DNA from: Opitutaceae bacterium TAV5
GTDB lineage: Bacteria > Verrucomicrobiota > Verrucomicrobiia > Opitutales > Opitutaceae
DNA: 64,000 bases
Assembly: GCA_000242935.3 (NCBI GenBank)
Contig: CP007053.1
Span: 372,001-436,000, forward strand
Direction of reading: 5' to 3'
Shown: piece after piece, positions 32,954-43,153 of the stretch
How positions within the stretch are numbered: position 1 is the stretch's first letter
Layout: the number at the start of each line of letters is the position of its first letter
Notes under the pieces: generated by a model
The model's database searches: none
Seen by the model: the letters and a program-made list of their open reading frames with translations, nothing else
What the model was told of the DNA's origin: nothing
Made by a program: the position numbers and the translations under genes

Positions 32954-33125
32954 GCCTCAGTCTGGCAGAGACCGGTATCGGCGCAAGTTCGCCGATAAAA
33001 GGTTTAGAATATCCATTAATAAAAACTTCCTCCATCCCCGGTTCTTTCTCAAAGTCCAGCCGTTTCCGATTGCGGAGCGTCGGCCGGATCGGCCGTTTCC
33101 GCATCACTGCCACGACTAAAAAAAC

Positions 33126-34142
33126 ATGAAAAAAGCGCTCATCACCGGCATCACTGGCCAGGACGGCTCCTATCTTGCCGAGCTCCTGCTCGAAAAAGGC
33201 TACGAAGTTCACGGCATCATCCGCCGCGCCTCCACGTTCAACACCGACCGCATCGACCACCTTTACAAGGACCCGCACGTCAACGGCGTGAAGATGTTTC
33301 TCCACTACGGCGACCTCACCGATTCCGTGCAGATGGTGAAGCTGCTCTACGATCTCAAGCCCGACGAGATCTACAACCTCGGCGCGCAGTCCCACGTCCG
33401 CGTGTCCTTCGACGTGCCCGAGTACACCGGCGATGTCGACGGCCTCGGCGCCCAGCGCATCCTCGAAGCCATCCGCGAAGCCGGCCTCGTCAAAAAAGTC
33501 CGCTACTACCAGGCCTCCTCCTCCGAAATGTTCGGCAAGGTACAACAAGTGCCGCAGACCGAGGTCACGCCCTTCTGGCCGCGCTCGCCCTACGGTTGCG
33601 CCAAGGTTTACGCCTACTGGCTCACCGTCAACTACCGCGAGTCCTACAATCTCCACGCCTCCAACGGCATTCTTTTCAACCACGAGTCCCCGCGCCGCGG
33701 CGAGACGTTCGTCACCCGCAAGATCACCCGCGCCGCCACCCGCATCAAGATGGGCCTCCAGGAGGCGCTCTACATGGGCAACCTCGATGCCAAGCGCGAC
33801 TGGGGCTTCGCGAAAGAATACGTCGAGATGATGTGGCTCATGCTCCAGCAGGACAAACCCGACGACTACGTCGTGGCCACCAACGAGACCCATACGGTGA
33901 AAGAGTTCATCCAGGAGTCTTTCGGCATGCTCGGCCTCGACTGGGAAAAGTACGTCAAGTACGACCCCCGTTACGAACGCCCCGCCGAGGTTGAACTCCT
34001 CATCGGCGACCCTGCCAAGGCCCGCAAGCAACTCGGCTGGGAGCCCAAGGTCCGCTTCAAGGAACTCGTCAGGATCATGGTCGACGCCGACCTCGAACTC
34101 GCCAAGCGCGAAGCCCAGATCGCCAAACTGCCGAGGCCGTAA
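33126..34142 (+). CDS. gmd: GDP-mannose 4,6-dehydratase
   Basis: 338 residues, short-chain dehydrogenase fold. NADP-binding [35 protein letters not shown], active-site [10 protein letters not shown] with the Tyr/Lys pair in [12 protein letters not shown], and [16 protein letters not shown] are all classic GMD motifs. It converts GDP-mannose to the 4-keto-6-deoxy intermediate used by the next enzyme to make GDP-L-fucose. The epimerase/reductase gene follows in the same direction, 350 bases away, separated by a nested repeat. Confidence 0.97.
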   Translation: MKKALITGITGQDGSYLAELLLEKGYEVHGIIRRASTFNTDRIDHLYKDPHVNGVKMFLHYGDLTDSVQMVKLLYDLKPDEIYNLGAQSHVRVSFDVPEYTGDVDGLGAQRILEAIREAGLVKKVRYYQASSSEMFGKVQQVPQTEVTPFWPRSPYGCAKVYAYWLTVNYRESYNLHASNGILFNHESPRRGETFVTRKITRAATRIKMGLQEALYMGNLDAKRDWGFAKEYVEMMWLMLQQDKPDDYVVATNETHTVKEFIQESFGMLGLDWEKYVKYDPRYERPAEVELLIGDPAKARKQLGWEPKVRFKELVRIMVDADLELAKREAQIAKLPRP

Positions 34143-34169
34143 ACGCCCACCGGAGACAGAATTATCCGG

Positions 34170-34460
34170 ACCACAGATTTCACTGATTTCCACGGATAAG
34201 GATGCGGAAAGGAGGCCCACGAAACACACGAAATGACACGAAAGAAAATACTTGGGACCAACGACTCAAAGCTTCCGGATTTTCACACAAAGACCGCGAA
34301 GGGCGCAAAGGTTTGTTTTTCAGGAGCTTCGCGATCTCTGCGATCTTTGTGTAAATCACAAGCAGCAGGAACACCGGGTGTAATCCGGTGGATTGATTTT
34401 CGTGTCATTTCGTGTGTTTCGTGGGCATTTTGATCCGTGCCAATCCGTGCAATCTGTGGT
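34170..34460. repeat. Triple-nested inverted repeat between gmd and fcl
   Basis: Three pairs of arms lie inside each other. The outer pair is at 34170-34197 and 34433-34460 (ACCACAGATTTCACTG... and its complement). The middle pair, at 34215-34243 and 34398-34426, is a perfect 29-bp inverted repeat (CCACGAAACACACGAAAT core). The inner pair, at about 34281-34301 and 34330-34355, has the CACACAAAGACCGCGAAG type found in the composite repeats at 21028 and 54203. Nothing else occupies this gap. Confidence 0.9.
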
Positions 34461-34493
34461 TAAAAACTGACTACGACTCTTTTTAATTTCCCG

Positions 34494-35432
34494 ATGAAAA
34501 TCTACATTGCAGGTCACCACGGCATGGTCGGCGGCGCGCTCGTCCGGCGCTTCTCGCGCGAGGCCGGCGCCGAAATCGTCGTCCGCACCCGTCGCGAACT
34601 CGATCTCACCAGCCAGGCCGCCGTCGACGCCTTCTACGCCGAACAAAAACCCGACGTCGCCATCATCGCCGCCGCCAAGGTCGGCGGTATCCACGCCAAC
34701 AATACATATCCGGCCGGGTTTTTGTACGACAACCTCGCCATCGCCGCCAACACCCTTCACGGCGCGTACAAGGCCGGCGTAAAACGCGTGCTCTTCCTCG
34801 GCAGTTCCTGCATCTACCCCAAACACGCCCCGCAGCCGATGCCCGAGGACTGCCTCCTCACCGGCTCGCTCGAACCGACCAACGAAGCCTACGCCATCGC
34901 CAAGATCACCGGACTGAAACTCTGCCAGTACTACCGCAAACAGTACGGCGTGCTCTTCCATTCGGCGATGCCCACCAACCTCTACGGACCGGGCGACAAC
35001 TACCATCCGCAAAACTCGCACGTCCTCCCCGCGCTCATCCGCCGTTTTCACGAAGCGAAGGCCGCCGGCGCGCCCGAGGTCGTGGCCTGGGGCACGGGCA
35101 CACCCATGCGCGAGTTCCTGCACGTGGACGACCTCGCCGACGCCTGCGCCTTCCTCCTCGGCCTCGATAACCCGCCCGACTGGATCAACGTCGGCACCGG
35201 CGTGGATGTGACCATCCGCGAGCTCACCGAAACCGTCGCCTCGGTTGTCGGCTATGCGGGCAAGATCACCTGGGACCCGACCAAACCCGACGGCACCCCG
35301 CGCAAGCTCATGGATGTTTCCCGCCTCGCCGGTCTCGGCTGGCGCGCCGCCATCGACCTGCGCACCGGCATCGGGAAGACCTACGCCAGCTTCCTGACCG
35401 AACTCGCCTCCGGCCGCCTGCGGGCGGTGTGA
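34494..35432 (+). CDS. fcl: GDP-L-fucose synthase (3,5-epimerase/4-reductase)
   Basis: 312 residues. NADPH loop [15 protein letters not shown], the fucose-synthase stretch [23 protein letters not shown], active-site [14 protein letters not shown] with Tyr/Lys in [15 protein letters not shown], and [30 protein letters not shown] are diagnostic. It completes GDP-L-fucose from the gmd product, supplying fucose for surface glycans or exopolysaccharide. The start ATG at 34494 is well defined. No glycosyltransferase is adjacent. Confidence 0.97.
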   Translation: MKIYIAGHHGMVGGALVRRFSREAGAEIVVRTRRELDLTSQAAVDAFYAEQKPDVAIIAAAKVGGIHANNTYPAGFLYDNLAIAANTLHGAYKAGVKRVLFLGSSCIYPKHAPQPMPEDCLLTGSLEPTNEAYAIAKITGLKLCQYYRKQYGVLFHSAMPTNLYGPGDNYHPQNSHVLPALIRRFHEAKAAGAPEVVAWGTGTPMREFLHVDDLADACAFLLGLDNPPDWINVGTGVDVTIRELTETVASVVGYAGKITWDPTKPDGTPRKLMDVSRLAGLGWRAAIDLRTGIGKTYASFLTELASGRLRAV

Positions 35433-35525
35433 GCGGCGGGAGCCGAAGCCCGGCTGATATCTGCCTGTTGAAAATATGTTTCCGGAAGCTCCGACGTCCG
35501 CCGGAGCCCCTGGAACAGGGTGTAG

Positions 35526-37796
35526 TTACTCTTTGACTACGTCCACCGCGATGTCATCCAGCCCGGAGCCCGCGATCTCCAGTGAATCGGGCGCAGGGCC
35601 GACGGCCCGCTTGAAATCGACCCGCGTCCGGCCGATCCCTCTGTTTTCCAGGCGAAAGGCCCGCTGCGTCAAGGCCAGCGGCGGCAGGGTGGCGGTTAAC
35701 GGGAACCGGCCGGGTTCCGCGGCCGCCTCCGCCGGAGCCCCCGGCTGGCGGATCAGCAGTTTCCCGGCGTTGGCGCCGGATACCGCGCCCCGGTTCACCC
35801 GGACGGTCACCGCCTTCGGCCCTGTCGCCTGCAAACGTACGGTGGTCTGGCCGGCTGCATCGGTCCAGGTGACGGCTTCGACGCCGGGAGCGATTTCACG
35901 GATCGTGATTTTTACCGGATCGACCGGCGCTTCGCCGAATCGGTCAGCCCATCCGCCATCGGCGGGAACGGGTATCGGATTGAGCCGGTTTTCAACCAGA
36001 GCGCGCTGCGCGGCCGGAACCGTCTTTTCGAGGCGGTTTTTCTCCCATATCAGGATCGGGCTGTCCATCAGCGTGGCGCTATGGATCACATTGGGCAGGC
36101 CTTCGGGATCGGAGACGGGCACGGCCCAATGGTTGCGTCCGAATTTGGCAATGCCCACCGAGCCCTGCCAGTCACCCGTGAGGCCATAGTCGGGCAGTGC
36201 GCTGGAAAGAAACGCGCGCGCATCCTTCGGCTGCGGAGGGTAGAGGAAGGCCATCGTCGGCTTGTGCGCGAGCCAGCGGGTATCGGCCCGCGCCGCGCGC
36301 CCGAACGTCGCCAGCCACTCTTCCTGGCGAGGATCGTGCTGGAGATCGAAGACCGTCCAGTTGTTGTCGCCGACGCCGGCCTGCAAGCCGATGCCGAACA
36401 TGAAAACCCCCTTCGCCCCCATCTCCAGCAGGCGGTTCATGTCGTCGTGCAACTGCTGACGATTGCGGAAAACGATGTGCTTGTCGTGCCAGTGGATCGG
36501 ATTGCTTTCCGTGACCAGACTCCAGACCGGTTGCGGATTCTGCGCGACCTCGCCCCAGGTGGCGGCACCGTTGAAATAAGCGAGCTCTTCGCCCGTGCCG
36601 TAGGCCTCCATGCCGAGGCCGTCGATGCCGCGGGTACCGCGTTCGTTGACCCAGAGACGCGAGGACTGCCCATGGCGCTTGGCCACGATCGGCACGTCAA
36701 AGACGCTCCGGAAATGAGCCGTGACGGAAGCCACCCGGCGGCGCAGGAAGACTTCGCGAACCTCGCACATGTCGAGCCACATGCGGGAGCGGCTCATTTC
36801 AACGGCGAACGTTTTCCCGGTCGAGTCATTGACCACGTATCCGGCGTTCCACCACGAAGATTTCGCCTCTCCGCTGACGAGAGGGACGAGTTGCGCCGCC
36901 TCGGCGAAAGTATTGAGTGATGCCGGAGGCAAACCCCACGCGGAAATCAGAGCCGGCACCGTTTCGTAACGCTCTTGCATCCATGCGACAAAAGCCGCCC
37001 GCCATTCGTCGGATGTCGGCAGAAAATTACGTGGAGGGCCGTATTCGTTGGCAATGGGGTCGATGAGAAAGCGGAAGTTGGGTCCGGGCTTGAGTTGTTT
37101 GAGAAACTCGGTCCGGTGGGCGGGGTTTTCCATGATCCAGCGTTTGGTTCCGCTGCGGACGACAAATTTCACGTCCACGCCGCCGGGGTGCCGGTTTTTG
37201 ATTTCGACGGCGAACCCCTCTTTGCCGCCCTCGATGCGACCGGTCTTGATAAGCGAGCCACTCACCGTGCCGATGATGGCATACCAGGCCTGCAACGTTT
37301 CGTCGTCCTTGAGCGTTTCGGCGGCCTTGGGTTTGAACTCGACCTTGCCGGGAGTCTCGGAATGGACGAGGCCCTGGTCGGCGGAAATCAGGTAACCGGG
37401 TTCGAAGGTCTGGCTCGTGGAGGCAAGCTGAAGTCCATAGCGAAAACCGAGCGTCTCGAAAAGATCAAGGAGACGCTGGGTGTGTTCGACCGGACGACTC
37501 CAGACCGAGTTCAGGTACATGTCTTCGATGCCATGCTGGCGAGCGGTTTCCAGCATCTGGCGATCGAGTGCGAAATTGGCGTCGGTGGTGCGATAAAGAT
37601 AACGCGGGATGATCATCGCTCCAAACGGGATGTAGGGGGCGTCGTCCCAGATGAGAGTATTGTTCTCGTCGACATGCCACGCGTGGGCCTTGCCGTCGCG
37701 GTCGGTGTAAGTGCCGGCGGAGGCGGCGGAATTCGCGGAGGCGCCGGGAACGGCGCACAGGAGAAGAGCAAGAAGGGGGAGCAGGGCAGGTTTCAT
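35526..37796 (-). CDS. Secreted GH42-like glycosidase, stand-alone form (cassette C)
   Basis: 756 residues. Signal peptide (MKPALLPLLALLLCAVPGASA), then a TIM-barrel enzyme: YIPFGAMIIPRYL, LQLASTSQTFEPGY, FRFLIDPIANEYGPPRNFLP (Glu of NEY as acid/base candidate), VDGLGMEAYGTGEELAYFNG-type segment (here IDGLGMEAYGTG), and TESNPIHWHD (nucleophile candidate). The C-terminal part is beta-rich. It aligns along almost its whole length with the last 720 or so residues of the protein at 45195-48593. A clan GH-A enzyme near GH42 is the best description; the family is uncertain. An ACGTTAG operator lies 52 bases before its start codon. Confidence 0.8.
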   Translation of the reverse strand: MKPALLPLLALLLCAVPGASANSAASAGTYTDRDGKAHAWHVDENNTLIWDDAPYIPFGAMIIPRYLYRTTDANFALDRQMLETARQHGIEDMYLNSVWSRPVEHTQRLLDLFETLGFRYGLQLASTSQTFEPGYLISADQGLVHSETPGKVEFKPKAAETLKDDETLQAWYAIIGTVSGSLIKTGRIEGGKEGFAVEIKNRHPGGVDVKFVVRSGTKRWIMENPAHRTEFLKQLKPGPNFRFLIDPIANEYGPPRNFLPTSDEWRAAFVAWMQERYETVPALISAWGLPPASLNTFAEAAQLVPLVSGEAKSSWWNAGYVVNDSTGKTFAVEMSRSRMWLDMCEVREVFLRRRVASVTAHFRSVFDVPIVAKRHGQSSRLWVNERGTRGIDGLGMEAYGTGEELAYFNGAATWGEVAQNPQPVWSLVTESNPIHWHDKHIVFRNRQQLHDDMNRLLEMGAKGVFMFGIGLQAGVGDNNWTVFDLQHDPRQEEWLATFGRAARADTRWLAHKPTMAFLYPPQPKDARAFLSSALPDYGLTGDWQGSVGIAKFGRNHWAVPVSDPEGLPNVIHSATLMDSPILIWEKNRLEKTVPAAQRALVENRLNPIPVPADGGWADRFGEAPVDPVKITIREIAPGVEAVTWTDAAGQTTVRLQATGPKAVTVRVNRGAVSGANAGKLLIRQPGAPAEAAAEPGRFPLTATLPPLALTQRAFRLENRGIGRTRVDFKRAVGPAPDSLEIAGSGLDDIAVDVVKE

Positions 37797-37847
37797 GGTG
37801 ACCGAAAAGAAGTGTTTGATGACGACCGGCAGGGCCATGCTTTTCCA

Positions 37848-37863
37848 ACGTTAGTCCTAACGT
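37848..37863. promoter_or_regulatory. LacI-type operator, site 1
   Basis: Perfect palindrome ACGTTAG TC CTAACGT upstream of the stand-alone glycosidase gene (starts 37796). It is one of four copies in cassette C. Confidence 0.85.
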
Positions 37864-37937
37864 AAATTTTGACTTTCCGTTCACGGAACCGATGAAAAGC
37901 ACTCCCTCTCCCGCACCCGGCGACACCGCGACCGGCT

Positions 37938-40430
37938 TCACTCATAAGCAGCAGTCGCCAGATCATGAACCCCATGTGCCCCATGGAGCCCGGAAAAAAC
38001 ACACGAAAACTCACCGGTCACAATACGAAGTTCTTCGCCTGGCAGGCGCACGCGGGCGGCCACGCCCGGCGGTAGCAGCAGGCTGGCGCGGATCGTGCCC
38101 GCGTCGCCGTTGAGGCCGCGTTCCCAGGTGGAGCGGATGAGACCGTGCGGCGTGGGCACCGCCACCTCGGCGTGGTCGCCGTGGAAAACCGGATGCCAAT
38201 CGATCTCCCGCCATGCGGGCGCAGTCTGCGTGATGCCGCCGAGCGTCCGCATGAGATGAAAAAGCGGATGTGCGGACCACGCATGCGAATGACTCTCCTC
38301 GCCACGCCGTGGAGAAAACAGCTCCCATGTCGTGCCGTGCTCCGCCATCGGGAGCCAGCGGTCCTTGATAAACGCAACCACCTCTTCGCCGTGACCGCGG
38401 CCGATGAGCAGCGAGAAGACGTAAGTGATCCAGTAGGCGGAGGGTATCGCCCTGGCAGCGGAAGCGGGGAGCCGTTCCTGCTCGCCGCGAATGAAGGGGA
38501 GCAGGATTTTCTCCAGGATGGCCTGCTCGTCGATCCCGTCGACCTCTTCCAGACCGGCGACAAGGGCGAGCGTCTGCGTGTGCAGGCTGGTGGTGGATAC
38601 GGATATTCCTTCCGTATCGAAACCGTCGCAAAGGAAACCCTCCTCCGTAACCAGAGGGCGGAGGGCATGGCGAAGCCGGGCAGCCCAGGCGTCGAGCGGC
38701 GCGGCCTCGTCCGGCAAACCGGCGTGACGGTGGAGAATGGCCAGTTTTTCGAGGGCGATGAGGAGCCAGAGATTATAAACGGCGGGGGAGCCTTCCTTGC
38801 CCAGCTCCGTCCAGTCGAGGAAGAGCCAGAAACGTTCGTCGTGCCGGAGGAGACCTGTCCGCGAGTCAGTGTGCTCCCGGAAATAGGCGAGAGCGCGCCG
38901 CACGGTTTCGCGATGCGTGGTCAGCGGCTCGGTGGAACCGGTCTGCCAATAATAGTCCCACAGCGTGAGAAACCAGATGAGCGTGAAATCGGGCAGGATG
39001 CAGCCATGAGCCATCGTCGGGGCGTGCCCGTAGGTGAGGCCGTCGGGCGTCGTCTGGTGCGCGATCTGGGCAATGCCGCGCCGGAAAAGGCGGGCATCGT
39101 CAACCAGATGAAACGTGTTCCAGGCCTGCACGCGCGCATCGCCCCACCACTGGGCCTGTTCGCGCCAGGGCGTGTCCACATAGGCATCGAGCGAACAGCA
39201 TTGCTGCGTCCAGGCGCAGGCTTCCCAAATGCGGTCAAGCGTGGCGTCGGAACTGAGGAAGCGGCCTGCGCGGCGGCTTTCGAGCGGGTAGCCGATCCAG
39301 TCGAGGCTGACTTCGATTTGCAGATCGTCCCTCAGCGCGTCGCGCACCGTGAGATCGAGATAACGAAAACCGTAGTGATGGAAAAACCGATACGTGAAAT
39401 CGCCGGCCCGGCAGACAAGCCGGTCGCCAAATGCCATCCGGCACCAGGTCGGGTCGTATTGGTCGATGGTGAGCGTATCGGCATCGATCGTCTCGCCGAG
39501 GTGCGTGTCGATGATCTCGCCGCCGCCGGCGCCGCGGATCGTCAGGACGAGGCTGCCCACAACGGTACGGCCAAAATCGAAAAGGAAGCTGCGATAACGT
39601 CCCGCCCCTCCCCCCCCCTCCCCCTGTGGTTTGCGCATTTCGCTGACCCTGTGCGAACGATCCTCGCCGCGCCGGAGGGCCACGACATCGCGCACATCGG
39701 GATAACCGGTGGCGCAAAGCCCTTCGCTACTGCCGAGCAGTGCAGCCGGGACGATGGAGCGTTCCACGAGTTGCGGGATGCCGCGCGGTTCCAGGGAAAA
39801 CCAGGGGGCGCAGTTCCAGCGAAGCGCCTCGGGCACGAGCCAGTCGCCGTCATCGAAATCGGGCGCAGTCCAGTCGGCGTTTCCAGAGGCATCGGCAGAC
39901 ACAGGCGCACTGCGCAGGTCAATATGCTCCTGCGGGAAAAGCTGGATGCTGGACGTGACGGTGTCGCGTGTGACGCCGGGCTGGCGAATGGTTTTCCAGG
40001 TCGTATCGCTGCCGATCACGACACCCGCGTCCTCCCAGCGGGCGGCGACGAGCAGGCCGGCAAAACCCTGGCTCACATACTGGAAGGTGCCGAAGCCCGG
40101 ATTCCAGGCGCGGACGGCGATCACGTTGCGCCCGGGTTGCAGATGCGCGGCGATGTCGATTTCGTCATAAGGCCACGACTCCTGATAGCCGCGCGCAGGT
40201 CCGCGGGCGACAAAGATACCATTGACGAAAAGGCGATAGGACTGATCGGCCGTGATAAACAGCGGAGCCTGCTCCGGGAGGGAAACGGAGCGCGCAGGCA
40301 ATTCGAAGACCTTGCGAAACAGGGCGTAGCCGTTGCGGATATCCCACTGATGATTTTCCGGCCAGATCCATCGCGCATGGCCGAAAATGCGAGCTTCACG
40401 AGCGGGACCGGTGACGGATTCGTTTGTCAT
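37938..40430 (-). CDS. Alpha-L-rhamnosidase-like enzyme, GH78 type
   Basis: 830 residues without signal peptide, so intracellular. It begins with beta-sandwich modules (ARWIWPENHQWDIRNGYALFRKVFELP, YRLFVNGIFVARGPARGY, DEIDIAAHLQPGRNVIAVRAWNPG) and goes on to an (alpha/alpha)6 barrel containing YVDTPWREQAQWWGDARVQ, the counterpart of the GH78 catalytic DxxxRxE...GD motif, and FWLFLDWTELGKEG. GH78 removes alpha-L-rhamnose from pectin fragments or glycosides. It follows the beta-strand/PEP-CTERM gene by 79 bases and is likely co-transcribed with it under operator site 2. It would process rhamnosides imported after outside cleavage. Confidence 0.87.
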   Translation of the reverse strand: MTNESVTGPAREARIFGHARWIWPENHQWDIRNGYALFRKVFELPARSVSLPEQAPLFITADQSYRLFVNGIFVARGPARGYQESWPYDEIDIAAHLQPGRNVIAVRAWNPGFGTFQYVSQGFAGLLVAARWEDAGVVIGSDTTWKTIRQPGVTRDTVTSSIQLFPQEHIDLRSAPVSADASGNADWTAPDFDDGDWLVPEALRWNCAPWFSLEPRGIPQLVERSIVPAALLGSSEGLCATGYPDVRDVVALRRGEDRSHRVSEMRKPQGEGGGGAGRYRSFLFDFGRTVVGSLVLTIRGAGGGEIIDTHLGETIDADTLTIDQYDPTWCRMAFGDRLVCRAGDFTYRFFHHYGFRYLDLTVRDALRDDLQIEVSLDWIGYPLESRRAGRFLSSDATLDRIWEACAWTQQCCSLDAYVDTPWREQAQWWGDARVQAWNTFHLVDDARLFRRGIAQIAHQTTPDGLTYGHAPTMAHGCILPDFTLIWFLTLWDYYWQTGSTEPLTTHRETVRRALAYFREHTDSRTGLLRHDERFWLFLDWTELGKEGSPAVYNLWLLIALEKLAILHRHAGLPDEAAPLDAWAARLRHALRPLVTEEGFLCDGFDTEGISVSTTSLHTQTLALVAGLEEVDGIDEQAILEKILLPFIRGEQERLPASAARAIPSAYWITYVFSLLIGRGHGEEVVAFIKDRWLPMAEHGTTWELFSPRRGEESHSHAWSAHPLFHLMRTLGGITQTAPAWREIDWHPVFHGDHAEVAVPTPHGLIRSTWERGLNGDAGTIRASLLLPPGVAARVRLPGEELRIVTGEFSCVFSGLHGAHGVHDLATAAYE

Positions 40431-40509
40431 TAATTACCAGATACAATTTGCCGCCACCCTTATTACATGGCGGCGGCAAATATTGGAGAGGAACAGGCAA
40501 ATGGACGGA

Positions 40510-41853
40510 TCAGGCTTCCCGGACCCCGCGGCGGCGATTGCGGATCATGCCGGCCGCGAGAAGCACAGCGCCACCGAGCAAGGCGATCGTGGTGGCAGGT
40601 TCGGGAATGGCATAAGAGTTGACGAGAATGCCGGTCGCTTCGCTGAACATCCAGTTGCCCCTCGTCCAGATACCGCTACCCGAGGCGGTCTCCGTGAAGC
40701 TGCCCCCGAGAATCGAAAGCGTGAAGCTGTCACCATAGGTCGAGGCCAGCGAGGTGGCGACGATTTGCCAGGAGCCGTCCCCGGTGGTGACGGCGGAGGC
40801 GTCGAGGTTGAAAGTCCCGTTGAAGGCGGCTTCTCCATCGCCGATCACCTGATTGCTGGCGGCATCGGTCAGATAGAAGGTCAGCGAACCGGTGTCGCCG
40901 AGCTCGAAGGTGGAGTTGGCGGCGATCGTGGTATTGCCACGATAGGTATTGGCACCGGTGAGCCGGAGGCCGCTGTCCGCAAGGGTCGCCAGCTTGCCGG
41001 CTCCGGAGATGACTCCGGAGATTTCCAGTGTGCGCCCGCTTTGCGTCGCCCCGGCGTTGAGAGTGGAGGTGGCGTTGCTGATGGCCACGTTGCCCGCCCA
41101 GATCGCGTTGGATGCTGTGCTGGAGGAGATGAGGTTCTCGGAACGATTGCCGTCCACCACCGTCAGGGAGTTTCCGGAAATGGTCAGTCCATTGATATCG
41201 AGCGTCCTCGCGGTAGTCCCTGCCTGATACCCGACAATCCGCACGCTGGTTCCGGTGCCCAGTGCATTTGCGTTGGTGAGCCTGACGGTGCCTCCCAAGT
41301 TGCTGCCGTTGCCGATCGAAATCTGAGTGCCAAAAGTGTTTGCCCCTCCAAGCACCAGCAACTCGCCGGCTCCCAGATTCATATTGGTCACGGCCGTCAC
41401 GATGTTTGAATTTATGGTCATGATGCCGGAGTCGGCCCGCACGCCCGCAGCAGTGGTGAGGGTCAGGGTGCCGCCTGAAAGCGTGTAATTGGCGACCGCG
41501 CTTGAAGCGTTTTGGTATTGCCGGACGCTGGCCGCGGTCACACCCGCCCCGTCGATGGTCACGGTGAAATCCCCGGCGGGAGTGCCGGCGGGTCCACTAC
41601 CGCCTCCGCCGCCAAACATGGCGCCGTCCGCATTGCTCGTCCAGGCAGTCCGCGCTGTCCCGGCAGAGGTGTCGGCGGTCCAGTTCACGTTTGTCTCATT
41701 CCAGACTCCGTCGCCGTTCTGCGCGCCGGCATCGTCTGACAAATCCCACACTTTAGTTGCCGCGCCGAGGGGAAGGGACATTACGGCAAGAGCAAACGCC
41801 AGCAGGCCGGAGGCAAGGGCGCGCGAAGCAGGACAGGTTTTTTCGGGTTTCAT
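40510..41853 (-). CDS. Autotransporter-type beta-strand protein with PEP-CTERM anchor (cassette C)
   Basis: 447 residues. Signal peptide (SGLLAFALAVMSLPLGAA), then beta-helix-like repeats with the passenger-associated strand pattern (GAGELLVLGGANTFGTQISIGNG, LRLTGANTYRGNTTIAANSTF), Gly/Thr/Asn-rich throughout. It ends with a PEP-CTERM tail: IPEPATTIALLGGAVLLAAG then RNRRR. The same beta-strand module, without the tail, is the N-terminus of the large protein at 45195-48593. The start at 41853 places the signal peptide correctly; an upstream start at 41940 would fall on the operator. Operator site 2 lies 86 bases upstream. Confidence 0.87.
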   Translation of the reverse strand: MKPEKTCPASRALASGLLAFALAVMSLPLGAATKVWDLSDDAGAQNGDGVWNETNVNWTADTSAGTARTAWTSNADGAMFGGGGGSGPAGTPAGDFTVTIDGAGVTAASVRQYQNASSAVANYTLSGGTLTLTTAAGVRADSGIMTINSNIVTAVTNMNLGAGELLVLGGANTFGTQISIGNGSNLGGTVRLTNANALGTGTSVRIVGYQAGTTARTLDINGLTISGNSLTVVDGNRSENLISSSTASNAIWAGNVAISNATSTLNAGATQSGRTLEISGVISGAGKLATLADSGLRLTGANTYRGNTTIAANSTFELGDTGSLTFYLTDAASNQVIGDGEAAFNGTFNLDASAVTTGDGSWQIVATSLASTYGDSFTLSILGGSFTETASGSGIWTRGNWMFSEATGILVNSYAIPEPATTIALLGGAVLLAAGMIRNRRRGVREA

Positions 41854-41938
41854 GATCGGATCGGATTCAGGGTTGTTGCAGACGGGTGAAGAGGTATCGA
41901 GAATCTCCCGACAGCTCCCTCCGCTCGAATCCTTTTTC

Positions 41939-41954
41939 ACGTTAGCCCTAACGT
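41939..41954. promoter_or_regulatory. LacI-type operator, site 2
   Basis: Perfect palindrome ACGTTAG CC CTAACGT. It overlaps the TAG stop codon of the lacI gene and lies upstream of the beta-strand/PEP-CTERM gene and the rhamnosidase gene. Confidence 0.87.
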
Positions 41955-42988
41955 GCCCGTTTCCGGACTTTCGCCTTGCGGGCCGTCGTGCCGTCCACCC
42001 AGTAACCTCGTGTCATCACCGTCTTGGGCTCCCTGGGCACGCCGTGCTCGTTATGATGGATCTGCTCGATGACGAGCTCCACCGCGGTGCTCCCGATCAG
42101 AAGGTTGTTCTGGTTGATGCCGGAATACCACGCGTGGTTGCTTTGCAGGTTGAGGCTGGCCAGCCCGACGTCGGCAGGAGCGCGCAGCCCCATGCCGCGC
42201 ATCCAGTCGCGTACGATCGGATGCAGCGTGAGCACCACGTCGGGCTCCCATTCCCGGAACCACTCGGCAAACCCTTCCTCGTGATCGTCGCTCCAGAAAA
42301 ACACCGGGATGCGCCTCACCGTGGGCAGCAGCGGAAAAAACGACATGAAACCGCCGGCCAGACGGTTTTCCGAGTGGTCGTTGTCCTCATGCCGGATCGC
42401 CATCCCGATACGTTGGTAACCGCGCGCCGTCAATGACTCCACCGCCAGGCTGACCGCGTGGAAATGATCGTTCACCGCCCGGTGCAACGACACGCTCTTG
42501 TAGGAGTAACCGATGGACGCGCAGGCAAACCCCGACCAGTCGAACTCCAGCTCCGGCGCATGCAGCGGCAACGGATCGAGGATCACACCGGGGATGCCGC
42601 GTGCGCGCAGCATGCCGCGCATCCGCGCCGGCGTCATTCCCGACTCCGCGAGTGAAAACCGTTCCAGCTTGTAGCCCAGAGCCGCCGCCCGGTCCGCCGC
42701 GCCCTTGTAGAGCTCCCCCAAAAACGACCAGCGCTCGAAAATCTCCTCGGCGTGATTGGTGAGGAACGCAAGGGTCGGCGCACTCTTGGACATCCTGGCA
42801 CTGCGCAACTGGGCCATCAGGGCCGAAACCAGCGGATTGGGCCGGTAACCGAGCTCGTCCGCGATCTTCCGGATACGGGCGCACGTCACTGGCGGAATGC
42901 TCGGATGATTCTTGAGCGCGCGGGATACGGTCATGAGCGAAACGCCGGCGCGTGTCGCTATTGTCTGCATGGTTGGAGCTTCTGGCAT
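41948..42988 (-). CDS. LacI-family transcriptional regulator (cassette C)
   Basis: 346 residues. DNA-binding head MQTIATRAGVSLMTVSRALKNHPSI with hinge LGYRPNPLVSALMAQ, then a sugar-binding-protein-like core ending ...TAVELVIEQIHHNEHG and GYWVDGTTARK. It is a paralogue of the regulator at 12513. The four identical-type palindromes in this region (one in front of this gene itself) make it the likely repressor of all cassette C units, with negative autoregulation. The start at 42988 leaves the usual six residues before the helix-turn-helix. Its last codons overlap operator site 2. Confidence 0.92.
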   Translation of the reverse strand: MPEAPTMQTIATRAGVSLMTVSRALKNHPSIPPVTCARIRKIADELGYRPNPLVSALMAQLRSARMSKSAPTLAFLTNHAEEIFERWSFLGELYKGAADRAAALGYKLERFSLAESGMTPARMRGMLRARGIPGVILDPLPLHAPELEFDWSGFACASIGYSYKSVSLHRAVNDHFHAVSLAVESLTARGYQRIGMAIRHEDNDHSENRLAGGFMSFFPLLPTVRRIPVFFWSDDHEEGFAEWFREWEPDVVLTLHPIVRDWMRGMGLRAPADVGLASLNLQSNHAWYSGINQNNLLIGSTAVELVIEQIHHNEHGVPREPKTVMTRGYWVDGTTARKAKVRKRAR

Positions 42989-43034
42989 GGCGGCAGGTGA
43001 TTGGGCGGAAAGATACGCCTGGGGCGTCGTTTTT

Positions 43035-43050
43035 ACGTTAGGAATAACGT
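43035..43050. promoter_or_regulatory. LacI-type operator, site 3
   Basis: ACGTTAG GA ATAACGT, one mismatch from a perfect palindrome. It sits between lacI (starts 42988, minus) and the divergent secreted-protein/pseudopilin pair (starts 43154, plus), so it can control both. Confidence 0.8.
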
Positions 43051-43153
43051 GAAAAAGGAATGGCGAGTGAACAAGCCCTGATCAACGTATTTTGCAACAA
43101 GTCACCCGGCCTCGCTCCCCTTTTTTTCATCCATCCCCTGTCATCCGCCTGTC

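Noticed and set aside
38145-40433. 762-codon open frame on the plus strand
   Set aside because: Lies exactly opposite the GH78-type gene; Gly/Arg/Val-rich sequence with no motif. A mirror of a high-GC coding strand.
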